Assembly: GCF_000025485.1 (NCBI RefSeq)
Contig: NC_013851.1
Location: 1,341,154 to 1,405,153 of the forward strand
Reading direction: 5' to 3'
DNA: 64,000 bases
From: Allochromatium vinosum DSM 180
Lineage (GTDB): Bacteria > Pseudomonadota > Gammaproteobacteria > Chromatiales > Chromatiaceae
Below, piece by piece: positions 8,738-18,300 of the stretch (positions are counted from its first letter, which is position 1; every line of letters starts with the position of its first letter). The position numbers and the translations under genes are program-made. Below the pieces are notes generated by a model, which was given only the letters and a program-made list of their open reading frames with translations, made no database searches and was not told the origin of the DNA.

Positions 8738-9014
8738 GGTGAAACTCCATCCGGGTTTTGTTTCGAAGCGTGTCTTCACAACGGGGCAACTGGCTCATCG
8801 GCAGTCAACCGCAATCATTGTGATACGGCCCTTATAGGCTCAGTGGCGATGGCTGTCGGTACGCTGCCGCACAGAATGGCCGGTCAGCGGCCTTGCGGAT
8901 CAGCTCCTTGAGCGGTGTGGCGCGAGCTTCGACGGATTTCACCATCGGGTGATCCAGTGGAAGGCATTGCTCCTGATGGTTGGGCGTCTTGTCTCCTGAG
9001 TCATTGCAGCACCC
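8738..9014. other. Non-coding stretch upstream of the repeat protein
   Basis: This 277-bp stretch holds no convincing gene on either strand. It must contain the promoter of the - strand repeat protein, but I see no confident sigma-70 or sigma-54 box. Open frames crossing it have shadow-like composition. Confidence 0.4.
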
Positions 9015-9236
9015 CTATCGCAGCCTGTCGATTAGAGGCTGGACACCCACACCCCGACGCTGAGCATTGCCCCCTTCGGTCCCAGACAGAGCGGCGGGCG
9101 GTTCGATGGTCAGGGTCGATGACTCAATGCGCAACTCATGATCTTCACGCAGCCGAAGGTGCAGGACGTGTGGCCTGAGCCGTGCCGGTGCGCTGAAGCT
9201 GTAGCAGGTCCGATGCAGGATGCGATAGCGTTGCAT
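9015..9236 (-). pseudogene. Remnant of a transglutaminase-like protein (N-terminal domain only)
   Basis: The 73-residue frame starting MQRYRILHRTCYSFSAP resembles the N-terminal beta-rich domain found at the start of bacterial transglutaminase-like proteins, continuing through RLRPHVLHLRLRE and LRIESSTLTIEPPA. After about 50 matching residues the similarity stops and the frame runs out into unrelated sequence. The downstream catalytic transglutaminase core that such proteins carry is not present in the following bases. I therefore call it a decayed gene fragment left by a deletion. An intact short gene with only this domain cannot be excluded. Confidence 0.5.
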
Positions 9237-9385
9237 GATCCACCTTGCAAGTTCTATTGTGGTCAGCGTGCACTGGGCCGCAGTTCTTCCGGCGCCCTGT
9301 TTTCCGTCGCCGCAAGACGAGACCGAACACCCGGCACAGTGACGCCGAACAGGAGGCGAGACTTGATTAGGACAGAGCGAATCTG

Positions 9386-12300
9386 ATGAAAAACAACATA
9401 CCGGACGCCGCCGCGATGGACACTGGCCTGTCACCCAATCGACCCGAAATGCCGGCCGGCCCGGGCGATGTCCCGGATCGTTGCGCCGATCCGGCTTCCG
9501 AGTCCGGCGTCCCGTTGCACCCGCCGCTCTTTCCGATCGTCGGTCTCGGCGCCTCGGCCGGCGGACTCGCCGCCTTCGAGGCGTTCTTTTCGGCCATCCC
9601 GCCCGATCTGAACACCGGCATGGCCTTCGTGCTGGTGCAGCATCTGGCGCCCGACCACAAGAGTCTGCTGACCGAACTGGTCAAACGCTATACCGGCATG
9701 CGGGTGCAGGAGGTCGAGGATGGCATGCAGGTCGAGCCGGACTGTATCTATATCATCCCGCCCAGTCTCGACATGGCGCTGTTCCAGGGCACGCTGCGTC
9801 TGTTGGAACCCACGGTGGCCCAGGGACGGCGGCTGTCGATCGACTTCTTCTTCCGTTCGCTGGCGCTCGATCAGCACGAACGGGCGATCGGTGTCCTGCT
9901 CTCGGGCTCCGGCAGCGACGGCACCCTGGGCGCGCGCGCCATCAAGGGCGAGGGCGGACTGGTCATGGCCCAGTCGCCCCAGACAGCGGCCTACGACGCC
10001 ATGCCGCGCAGCGTCATCGCCACCGGGCTGACCGATTTCGTACTGCCGCCCGCCGAGATGCCGGCCCAGCTCATGGCCTATGTCGCCCATGCTTTCGGCA
10101 AGGGGAAGAGACTGAGCAACGCGACCGGCCGGCCCGAGGATGCTCTGAGCAAGATCTGCATCCTGCTGCGCGACCGCACCGGCCATGACTTCTCTCAGTA
10201 CAAGCAGAGCACCCTGATCCGCCGCACCGAACGGCGCATGGCGCTGCACCAGATCGACCACCAGGGCGATTATGTCCGGTATCTGCAGCAAAGCCCCGGC
10301 GAACTCGATGAGCTCTTCCGCGACCTGCTGATCGGTGTCACCAGTTTCTTCCGCGACCCGGAGTCCTTCGAGGTGCTGGAGCGCGACGTCGTTCCGCGTC
10401 TGTTCGCCGGCAAACCGTCCGGCGCCCAGGTGCGGGTCTGGGTCTGCGGCTGTTCGACCGGGGAAGAGGCCTACTCCATCGCCATCCTGTTGCAAGAGCA
10501 CCTCGAGACCCTGAAACAGAGTTTCCGCGTCCAGGTGTTCGCCACCGATGTCGATGCGCGCGCCATCGAGCGGGCACGGGTCGGACGCTATCCGGCCAGC
10601 ATCGCCGCCGATGTTTCGGAAGAACGTCTGGCACGCTATTTTTCGCGCGATCCCGACGGCGACGGCTACCGCATTCAGAAAGGCATCCGCGATCTGCTGA
10701 TCTTCTCCGAACAGGATGTGATCAAGGATCCGCCCTTCTCGCGTCTGGATCTGATCAGTTGCCGCAATCTGCTGATCTATTTCAATGGCGAGCTGCAAAA
10801 GCGCCTGATGCCGATCTTTCACTACGCACTCAATCCGGAGGGTGTGCTCTTTCTGGGCAACTCGGAGACCGTCGGCGACTCGTTCAGCCTCTTCAGTCCG
10901 CTCAACCGCAAGTGCAAGCTCTTTCTGCGGCGCGAGCATGTGTTCGGGGTGCCGGCGCCGGCCATGAGCGAGTTCCTGAGCGCGAACGTCCATGTCAGCC
11001 ATCCGGCGCCGTCACCCACGCCGCGTGAGCGGCGCACGACCAAGGTCGATCTGCGCGTGCTGACCGAACAGGCTTTGTTGACGCACTACAGCCCGGTGGC
11101 CATTCTCGTCAACAGCCGTGGCGACATCCTCCATATCCTGGGCCGGACCGGTCAACTGCTGGAGCTGCCTTCGGGTGACACGGCCACCAATATCCTGAGC
11201 ATGGCCCGCGACGGTCTTGCCCGCCCGCTCGCCGCCGCCCTGCACCGGAGTGTGGCGCGCAAGGAAGTGGTCCAGGTTCCGGACATCCGGGTCGACACCC
11301 AGGGTGACGGCGTTCGCGTCGATCTGACCGTGCGTCCGTTGCGGCCGGATCCGTCCGACAACCATCAGTCGACGAGCCTCTATCTGGTGGTGTTCGAATC
11401 CCCGCGCTCCCTGGCCGCGTCGGAACATCTCAGCGAGGGAGAGGAGCCCCAGCCTGAGTCAGAGCGCGATCGGCGCATCGCCGATCTGGAACTGGAACTG
11501 CGTGCCAAGGAGGAATATCTCCAGACCACGCTGGAGGAAATGGAAACCGCTAACGAAGAGCTGAAATCGACCAACGAGGAGATGCAGTCGGTCAATGAAG
11601 AGCTGCAATCGACCAACGAGGAACTGGAGACCTCGAAAGAAGAGCTGCAATCGGTCAACGAGGAACTGGCGACCGTCAATGTCGAGCTACAGAACAAGGT
11701 CGTCGATCTCTCGCGTGCCAACAACGACATGAACAATCTGCTCGCCGGCACCGGCGTGGCCACGCTCTTCGTCGACCATCACCTGCGCATCACCCGTTTT
11801 ACGCCCACGGCCACCCATCTCATCAAGCTCATCCAGACCGACATCGGGCGCTCGGTGGGGGACATCGTTTCCAACCTGGTCAACTATACTGATCTCGTGG
11901 AGGACACGCTGGCCGTGCTCAAGACCCTGGTTCCGCGCGAGCAAGAGGTGCAAACGCAACAGGGCGACTGGTATCTGATGCGCATCGGCCCCTATCGCAC
12001 CCTGGAGAACGTCATCGAGGGTGCGGTGATCACCTTTGTCGATATCTCCGGTCGTAAACACATGGAAGACGCGCTGCGTTCGGCACGAGCCATGGCCGAG
12101 GCGATCGTGGATACGGTGCGCGAGCCCCTGCTGGTGCTGAGCGAGGCCTGGCGGGTGGTATCGGCCAACCGGGCCTTCTACTGCTGTTTCCAGGTCAGTC
12201 CGTCCGAAATATTGAATCAGCCGCTGTTCGAGCTGGGCGATGGTCAATGGGACATTCCGGCACTGCGCCGGCTCCTGCTCGAGATCCAGTCGACCGGCGC

Positions 12301-12469
12301 CTCCTTCGAAGACTACGAAGTCAGCCATGACTTTACCGGCAGCGGGGTGCGCACCATGCGGCTCAACGCCCGCCGGATCGATCCGGGCGACGATCGTGGC
12401 GGTCTGATCCTGCTGGCCATTGAGGATCTCGGGGCATATCACGTCGAAGCGAATACGGCAAGCGCTTGA
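9386..12469 (+). CDS. CheB-CheR fusion signalling protein with coiled coil and PAS domains
   Basis: This 1027-residue protein fuses chemotaxis methylesterase and methyltransferase domains. CheB part (about 45-240): GASAGGL nucleophile serine near residue 55, LVQHLAPDHKS histidine and LLSGSGSDGTLG aspartate. CheR part (about 250-525): SAM-binding GCSTGEEAYSIA near residue 354 and LDLISCRNLLIYF. A long heptad-like coiled coil (about 690-775, repeats of EEL-STNEE) leads into two PAS-like regions (about 780-890 and 910-1020). The CheB catalytic triad is complete, but no receiver domain is present. No chemoreceptor, cheA or cheW lies nearby; the next gene is a diguanylate cyclase, so it probably works in a non-flagellar sensory pathway. 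Confidence 0.9.
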   Translation: MKNNIPDAAAMDTGLSPNRPEMPAGPGDVPDRCADPASESGVPLHPPLFPIVGLGASAGGLAAFEAFFSAIPPDLNTGMAFVLVQHLAPDHKSLLTELVKRYTGMRVQEVEDGMQVEPDCIYIIPPSLDMALFQGTLRLLEPTVAQGRRLSIDFFFRSLALDQHERAIGVLLSGSGSDGTLGARAIKGEGGLVMAQSPQTAAYDAMPRSVIATGLTDFVLPPAEMPAQLMAYVAHAFGKGKRLSNATGRPEDALSKICILLRDRTGHDFSQYKQSTLIRRTERRMALHQIDHQGDYVRYLQQSPGELDELFRDLLIGVTSFFRDPESFEVLERDVVPRLFAGKPSGAQVRVWVCGCSTGEEAYSIAILLQEHLETLKQSFRVQVFATDVDARAIERARVGRYPASIAADVSEERLARYFSRDPDGDGYRIQKGIRDLLIFSEQDVIKDPPFSRLDLISCRNLLIYFNGELQKRLMPIFHYALNPEGVLFLGNSETVGDSFSLFSPLNRKCKLFLRREHVFGVPAPAMSEFLSANVHVSHPAPSPTPRERRTTKVDLRVLTEQALLTHYSPVAILVNSRGDILHILGRTGQLLELPSGDTATNILSMARDGLARPLAAALHRSVARKEVVQVPDIRVDTQGDGVRVDLTVRPLRPDPSDNHQSTSLYLVVFESPRSLAASEHLSEGEEPQPESERDRRIADLELELRAKEEYLQTTLEEMETANEELKSTNEEMQSVNEELQSTNEELETSKEELQSVNEELATVNVELQNKVVDLSRANNDMNNLLAGTGVATLFVDHHLRITRFTPTATHLIKLIQTDIGRSVGDIVSNLVNYTDLVEDTLAVLKTLVPREQEVQTQQGDWYLMRIGPYRTLENVIEGAVITFVDISGRKHMEDALRSARAMAEAIVDTVREPLLVLSEAWRVVSANRAFYCCFQVSPSEILNQPLFELGDGQWDIPALRRLLLEIQSTGASFEDYEVSHDFTGSGVRTMRLNARRIDPGDDRGGLILLAIEDLGAYHVEANTASA

Positions 12470-12502
12470 AACACATCGGAGTCCAGGTCACAGGGGAGCG
12501 AC

Positions 12503-14011
12503 ATGAGCGAACTGCCGAATGATGGAACCGGCCCGAGCGAAGGGTCCGCCGCACTGGATACGGGATTGCGTGAACGCGCCGAGGAACGTTTGCGAACGCG
12601 GCTGTATGAACCCCGCGCGCGCCTGACACCCGAGGCGGCCGAGCGGTTGATCCATGAGCTGCGCGTGCATCAGATCGAGCTGGAATTGCAGAACGAGGAA
12701 CTGCACCGCACACAGGACGAGCTAGAGCTCCTGCACGCGCGCTACTTCGATCTCTACGAACTCGCGCCTGCCGGCTATCTCACGCTGAGCGAAACAGGTG
12801 TGATCCAGGAGGCCAATCTCGCGGCGGCTACTCTGCTCGGGGTCGAGCGCCGTCTCTTGACGCAGCAGCGACTGACCCGTTTCATCCATCCAGACGACCA
12901 GGACACGCATTACCAGGCACAACGCCGGCTCAGGTCCACGCGCAAGCCCCAGTCCTACGAGCTGCGTCTGCGACGCGAGCAGCCCCGGCCGGCGTGCTGG
13001 GTGTCGCTGGAGGTCTGTCTGGTGCCCGAGTCTCAGCCGCCGCCGGCTGGCTCCTGTCGCGTCATCCTGGTCGACATCACGGCGCGCAAGCGCGTCGAGC
13101 AGGCGCTGCGCGACAGCCAGGAGCGTCTGCGCCGAGTGACCGAGATCGCTGATGTGAGCTGCTGGGAGTGGGAGCCGCGCACAGATCACGTCCTGTTTCC
13201 GCCCGACTGGCACTGGCCGCCCCGCGAGGCGCAGGACATCCGCCCGACCTGTCTCGTCGACTGGTCGGATTGGCTGCACATCGAGGATCGTGTACGAATC
13301 CTGGCGCGACTGGCCGAATTCGTCGCCCATCCAACCGACGCCTGCGAGATCCAGTATCGGTTGCGGCGTGGGGATGGGCACTATGACTGGTTCCTGACCC
13401 GCCTGATGCCGATCCGCGACACCCAGGGTACCCTGGAGCGCGTGCTGCTGGTCGATCAGGACGTCACCCGCCGCAAGGAATCCGAGGAGCAGGCCATCCG
13501 GCTGGCCCAGCACGACCCGCTGACCGGCCTGCCGACGCGCGCCCTGCTCGACCAGCTCGCCCAGCACATGCTGGCCGGCACCCGCCGCGCAGGCACCCTA
13601 CTGGCGGTGCTGTTTTTCGATCTGGACGGCTTCAAGTCGGTCAATGACCAGTACGGCCATGCCGTCGGCGATCAACTGCTACGGGCTGTCGCGCAGCGGC
13701 TACGCACAGCCTTCCGTGCCGAGGATCTGGTCGCCCGGCTCGGCGGGGATGAATTCGTCGTGGTGCTGGCCAATGTGCGGGATATCGAACAGGCCCGGCG
13801 CATGGCCCGTCATGCCATCGACATCCTGACACCGGCCTACAGGTTGGATGGACTGGAGCTGGAGTGCGTCTCCAGTCTGGGCGTCAGTCTTTTTCCGCGC
13901 GATGGCGACAGTATCCAGACCCTGCTGCAACAGGCCGATCTGGCGCTCTACCAGGCCAAACGCTCGAACCCAGGCGGCTATTGGTTCGCTGGCGATTCAG
14001 TCAAGCCATGA
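12503..14011 (+). CDS. PAS-domain diguanylate cyclase (GGDEF)
   Basis: The product (502 aa) has a helical N-terminus, two PAS/PAC regions (about 75-200 and 200-325) and a C-terminal GGDEF domain. The active-site loop is intact (ARLGGDEFVVVL, residues 414-418), as is the DPLTGLPTR entry motif, so it should make c-di-GMP from GTP. No EAL domain and no transmembrane helix are visible, so it is a soluble sensor enzyme. It begins 34 nt after the CheB-CheR fusion with GGGAG before the ATG, suggesting one transcript and a shared PAS-sensed input. Confidence 0.88.
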   Translation: MSELPNDGTGPSEGSAALDTGLRERAEERLRTRLYEPRARLTPEAAERLIHELRVHQIELELQNEELHRTQDELELLHARYFDLYELAPAGYLTLSETGVIQEANLAAATLLGVERRLLTQQRLTRFIHPDDQDTHYQAQRRLRSTRKPQSYELRLRREQPRPACWVSLEVCLVPESQPPPAGSCRVILVDITARKRVEQALRDSQERLRRVTEIADVSCWEWEPRTDHVLFPPDWHWPPREAQDIRPTCLVDWSDWLHIEDRVRILARLAEFVAHPTDACEIQYRLRRGDGHYDWFLTRLMPIRDTQGTLERVLLVDQDVTRRKESEEQAIRLAQHDPLTGLPTRALLDQLAQHMLAGTRRAGTLLAVLFFDLDGFKSVNDQYGHAVGDQLLRAVAQRLRTAFRAEDLVARLGGDEFVVVLANVRDIEQARRMARHAIDILTPAYRLDGLELECVSSLGVSLFPRDGDSIQTLLQQADLALYQAKRSNPGGYWFAGDSVKP

Positions 14012-14303
14012 CGCCCGGTCGACACAGTCATCAGCCAAAGCGCATCGAAACGCCACAATGTGTGCTGAAAAAGTGGATCGATAATGTTCGATCAGGTTTC
14101 AATACTCACGATTTACATAATTTGTAATTTTAATAGATCATAATTCCGTAAACTTTCCCCCGCTTCACGCTGGCGGTCTCTGCGTGCCCTTCCTCCAACG
14201 AGTACGGCTCAGACCTCCAGACATCCGAATTCCGAGTTGGTAAGCGCCGTCATCATCCTCGGCGTCGCGCTCCCCTGACTGTCTCTGCCGGATTTAGCTG
14301 TCT
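14012..14303. promoter_or_regulatory. A+T-rich upstream region of the rnf-PFOR operon
   Basis: The 292-bp gap has a markedly A+T-rich core at about 14100-14150 (TTTACATAATTTGTAATTT then AATAGATCATAATTCC) in otherwise GC-rich DNA. A TTTACA box followed by TAATAG or CATAAT could form a promoter, but the spacing is not ideal (alternatives of about 14-21 nt). No sigma-54 -24/-12 element was found. This is the only sizeable gap before rnfB and is where the operon promoter should lie. Confidence 0.45.
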
Positions 14304-15179
14304 ATGGCAACCATCCTAACCGCCGTGGGCTTCATGGCCACGCTCGGCCTGCTGCTCGCCCTGATGTTGGTCATCGCCAACAAACGGCTCTATGTATTCG
14401 AAGATCCCCGCATCGACCAGGTCGAGGATCTGCTGCCCAAAGCCAACTGCGGCGCCTGTGGCGAGGCCGGCTGTCGGCCCTTCGCCGAAAAGCTGGTCAA
14501 GGGCGAGATCGACCCGGCACGCTGTACCGTCAACGCCAAGTCGATGAACCAGATCATCGCCGACTTCCTGGGCGTCGAGCTGAGTGCGCGCGAGCGCTGG
14601 GTGGCGCGTCTGGCCTGCGACGGCGGCGGCAATGTCGCCTATCTGCGCGCCAACTACAGCGGACTGCCGTCCTGCCGCGCCGCCGCACTGGTTTCGGGCG
14701 GTGGGCGTGGCTGCACCTGGGGCTGTCTGGGGTTCGGAGACTGTGAGACGGTGTGCGACTTCGATGCTATTTATATGAACCGCCAGGGCATCCCGGTCGT
14801 CATCGAAGACAAATGCACCGCCTGCGGCGAGTGCGTCACCGTCTGCCCCAAGGATCTGTTCGAGCTGCATCCGGTCAGTCACCGGCTGTGGGTCGCCTGC
14901 AAGAACCTGGAGTTCGGCGATCAGGCCGAGCATCACTGCGAAGTCGCCTGCACCGCGTGCGGGCGCTGCGTCCAGGACTCACCCGAGGGTTTGATCCAGC
15001 TCCAGGACAACCTCGCGGTGATCGATTATTCCAACAATGCACTGGCCTCCAAGGTCGCGATCGAGCGCTGCCCGACCGGCGCCATCGTCTGGCTGGAGGC
15101 CGATGGAACCGTCGTCAAGGGACGTGACGCGCGCAAGGTGCTGCGCAAGGGGACAAAGGGCGCCTTGCCGGCCGTCTGA
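14304..15179 (+). CDS. rnfB: Electron transport complex subunit RnfB (long form)
   Basis: RnfB (291 aa) is the Fe-S subunit that takes electrons from ferredoxin into the membrane Rnf complex. It has an N-terminal membrane helix (residues 5-27), a 4Fe-4S domain with KANCGACGEAGCRPFAE and a distal Cys, a further Cys-rich block (CTWGCLGFGDCETVCDFDAI) and two ferredoxin-type motifs. The first is CTACGECVTVCP. The second is CTACGRCVQDSPEG, whose usual fourth Cys is serine; a later Cys in ERCPTGAI may replace it. The long multi-cluster form resembles RnfB of acetogens. It heads the operon, 138 nt before the PFOR gene. Confidence 0.93.
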   Translation: MATILTAVGFMATLGLLLALMLVIANKRLYVFEDPRIDQVEDLLPKANCGACGEAGCRPFAEKLVKGEIDPARCTVNAKSMNQIIADFLGVELSARERWVARLACDGGGNVAYLRANYSGLPSCRAAALVSGGGRGCTWGCLGFGDCETVCDFDAIYMNRQGIPVVIEDKCTACGECVTVCPKDLFELHPVSHRLWVACKNLEFGDQAEHHCEVACTACGRCVQDSPEGLIQLQDNLAVIDYSNNALASKVAIERCPTGAIVWLEADGTVVKGRDARKVLRKGTKGALPAV

Positions 15180-15317
15180 GGCTGCGCGAGGTGGCGATGG
15201 CCCGCCCGTAAACCGCCGTCAGAGCGGTCGCGGTCGGGCGACTCGACATCGAATCGGTTGTGAGCCGCCGACCTGCGTCCGACGGCTCCCCTTAGAGAAT
15301 CAACACAGAGAAGGCCC

Positions 15318-18300
15318 ATGTTCGGTAAGAAAGACGAAAAGCAGTTCAAGTACCCTGGCACCCGTATGGCGATGGACGGCAACAGTGCCGTCATCATGTG
15401 CGAGCGCGAGGCCTCGGATGCCGCCGGTGCCTATCCGATCACGCCTTCCACCCAGATGGGCGAGTACTGGGCCGAGGAAGTGGCCAATGGGCATCTGAAT
15501 ATCTCGGGCAATCCGCTGATCTTCGTCGAGCCGGAGTCCGAGCACGCGGCGGCGGCCGTGACCGCCGGCATGTCGATGACGGGACTGCGCGCCACCAATT
15601 TCTCGTCGGCGCAGGGCGTGGCCTTCATGCACGAATCGCTCTATACGGCGGTCGGCAAGCGCCTGCCCTATGTGCTCAACATCGGCTCGCGCGCCATCAC
15701 CAAGGCCAGTCTCAACGTCCACTGCGCCCACGACGACTATCACTGTATCGACGACACCGGCTTCTTCCAGGTCTTCGGCAAGAACGCCCAGGAAGCGGCC
15801 GACCTGAACCTGATCGCGCGCAAGATCGCCGAGCTGACCCTGACGCCGGCCGCCGTCGGTCAGGACGGCTTCCTGACCACGCATCTGATCGAGCCGCTCA
15901 ATGTGCCCGAACGCGCGCTGGTCGAGGAGTTCTGCGGCCGTCCCGACGACATCATCGAGTGCCCGACCCCGGCCCAGCGTCTGGTCTATGGCCCGACCCG
16001 TCGCCGCGTGCCCCTGGTCTGGGACGTCGACAACCCGGTCAGCTCGGGCACGGTGCAGAACCAGGACGCCTACATGCAGGCGGTCGCCGCACAGCGTCCC
16101 TATTTCTTCGATCACATCGGGCCAATCGCCGATCAGGTGATGGCTGAGTACTACGAGCTGACCGGGCGTCGCTATGCGCGCGCTTGCGGCTATCGCTGCG
16201 AGGACGCCGAGTACGTGATCGTCGGTCAGGGCAGCATGGTCGTCCAGGCCGAGGCGGTGGCCGACTATCTGCGCGAGACCCGCAAGCTCAAGATCGGCGT
16301 CATCAATCTGACCATGTTCCGTCCCTTCCCCGGCGAGCTGATCGGCCGGATGTTGCAGGGCAAGAAGGGCGTGGCGATCCTGGAGCGCACCGACCAGCCG
16401 CTGGCCGAGGATCTGCCGATCATGTGCGAAGTGCGCGCGGCCCTGGCCAAGTGCATGGAGAACGGTCTGGCCGGCAAGGGCGAGGAGATCCCCTATGCGC
16501 CCTATCCGACCTACAAGGCCGGCGACATGCCGCGCCTCTACTCGGGCTGCTATGGTCTGGGTTCGCGCGACCTCCAGCCGGAAGGACTGATCGCCGCCGT
16601 CGAGAACATGATTCCGGGCGGTGCCGGTCGCAAGTTCTTCTATCTCTCGATCGACTTCATGCGCGAAGCGGCCGATCCCAAGGACGAGATCCGCATCCAG
16701 CAGTTGAAGGACGCCTATCCGCGCATCGGCGAGCTGGCCCTGCGCGGCAGCGAGAACCCGAACCTGCTGCCCAAGGGCGCGGTGACGGTGCGCATGCACT
16801 CGGTCGGCGGCTGGGGCGCCGTGACCACCGGCAAGAACCTGGCGATGACCCTCTATGATCTGCTGGGTTACGACATCCGCGCCAATCCCAAGTACGGCTC
16901 GGAGAAGAAGGGGCAGCCGACCACCTACTTCCTGTCGGCCGCGCCCGAGCCGATTCGCCTGAACTGCGAATACACCTATGTCGACGTGGTCCTGAGCCCG
17001 GACCCGAACGTCTTCACCCACTCCAACCCGCTCGCGGGTCTGCATCGCGGCGGACGCTTCGTCATCCAGTCGAGTCTGGAGAACGCCGAGCAGGTGTGGG
17101 CCAGCTTCCCGCCGGCGGCGCGCAAGTTCATCGTCGACAACGAGATCCGCGTCTATTACATCGACGGCTTCAGGATCGCGCGTGAAGAGGCCTCCAACGC
17201 CGAGCTGCAATTCCGCATGCAGGGCAACGCCTTCCAGGGCGCCTTCTTCGCCGCCTCGCCGCTGATGGAGCGTTCGGGACTCAATGAAACCGGTCTGTTC
17301 AACGCCATCGAGGAGCAGTTGCGCTCCAAGTTCGGTGCCAAGGGCGAGCGCGTGGTGCAGGACAACCTGCGCATCGTGCGCCGTGGTTTCGACGAGATCG
17401 TCGAGATCACCGACAAGCCGCTGGTCGCCGGTCAGCTCCTGACCCGCAAGGCACCGAGCCTGCCGATCATGCTCAAGGCCCTGCCCGAGGGCGACGGCCG
17501 TATCTCCGACGTGCATCGCTTCTGGGATCAGACCGGCGCCTTCTATGCCAGCGGCCGCGGCAGCGACAACCTGACCGATCCGCACATGGCCCTGTCGCTG
17601 ATGCCGGCCTCCACCGGCGTCTATCGCGACATGACCCAGATCCGCTTCGAGTATCCGAAGTTCCTGCCCGAGAACTGTACCGCCTGCGGCAACTGCTTCT
17701 CGATCTGTCCGGACAGCGCCATTCCGGGTCTGGTCAACAAGGTGTCCGATGTCTTCGCCACCGCGATCAATCGCGTCGAGCGCGGGATGCCGACCCAGTA
17801 TCTGCGCCGCGAGACCCGCAACGTCGAGAAGCGTCTGCGCGAGCTGGTCGAGACCGCCGGTGAGACGGCCGACATGCGCACGCTCATGGATCAGGCTGTG
17901 CTCGAAACCCTGGCCGCCTTCAGCGGCGAGCCGGAGCAGAAGGCCGTCGCCGAGAAGGAATTCGGTCTGATGATGGAGGCGCTCGGCGACTATCAGTTCG
18001 CCATCACCAAGCCCTACTGGACCAATCGCGAGAAGAAGCAGAAGGGCAGCGGCGGTCTGTTCAGCATCACCGTCAACCCCTACACCTGTAAGGGCTGTAT
18101 GGAGTGTATCGAGGTCTGTAACGACGGCGCCCTGGTCGCTGAGCCGCAGACCACCGAGAGCATCCAGCAGATGCAGAACCGCTGGGCCATGTGGCTGGAC
18201 CTGCCGACCACCGATCCGGACTTCATCCGCATCGAGGATCTCGACGACAAGGTCGGCGCGCTCGAAACCCTGCTGCTCGACAAGACCAACTACCAGTCGA

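Noticed and set aside
9431-11002. 523-codon - strand frame opposite the CheB-CheR gene
   Set aside because: Shadow composition; no domain, and the + strand protein is complete.
14100-14150. Defined sigma-70 promoter for the rnf operon
   Set aside because: The region is A+T-rich, but no -35/-10 pair with good spacing can be chosen with confidence.
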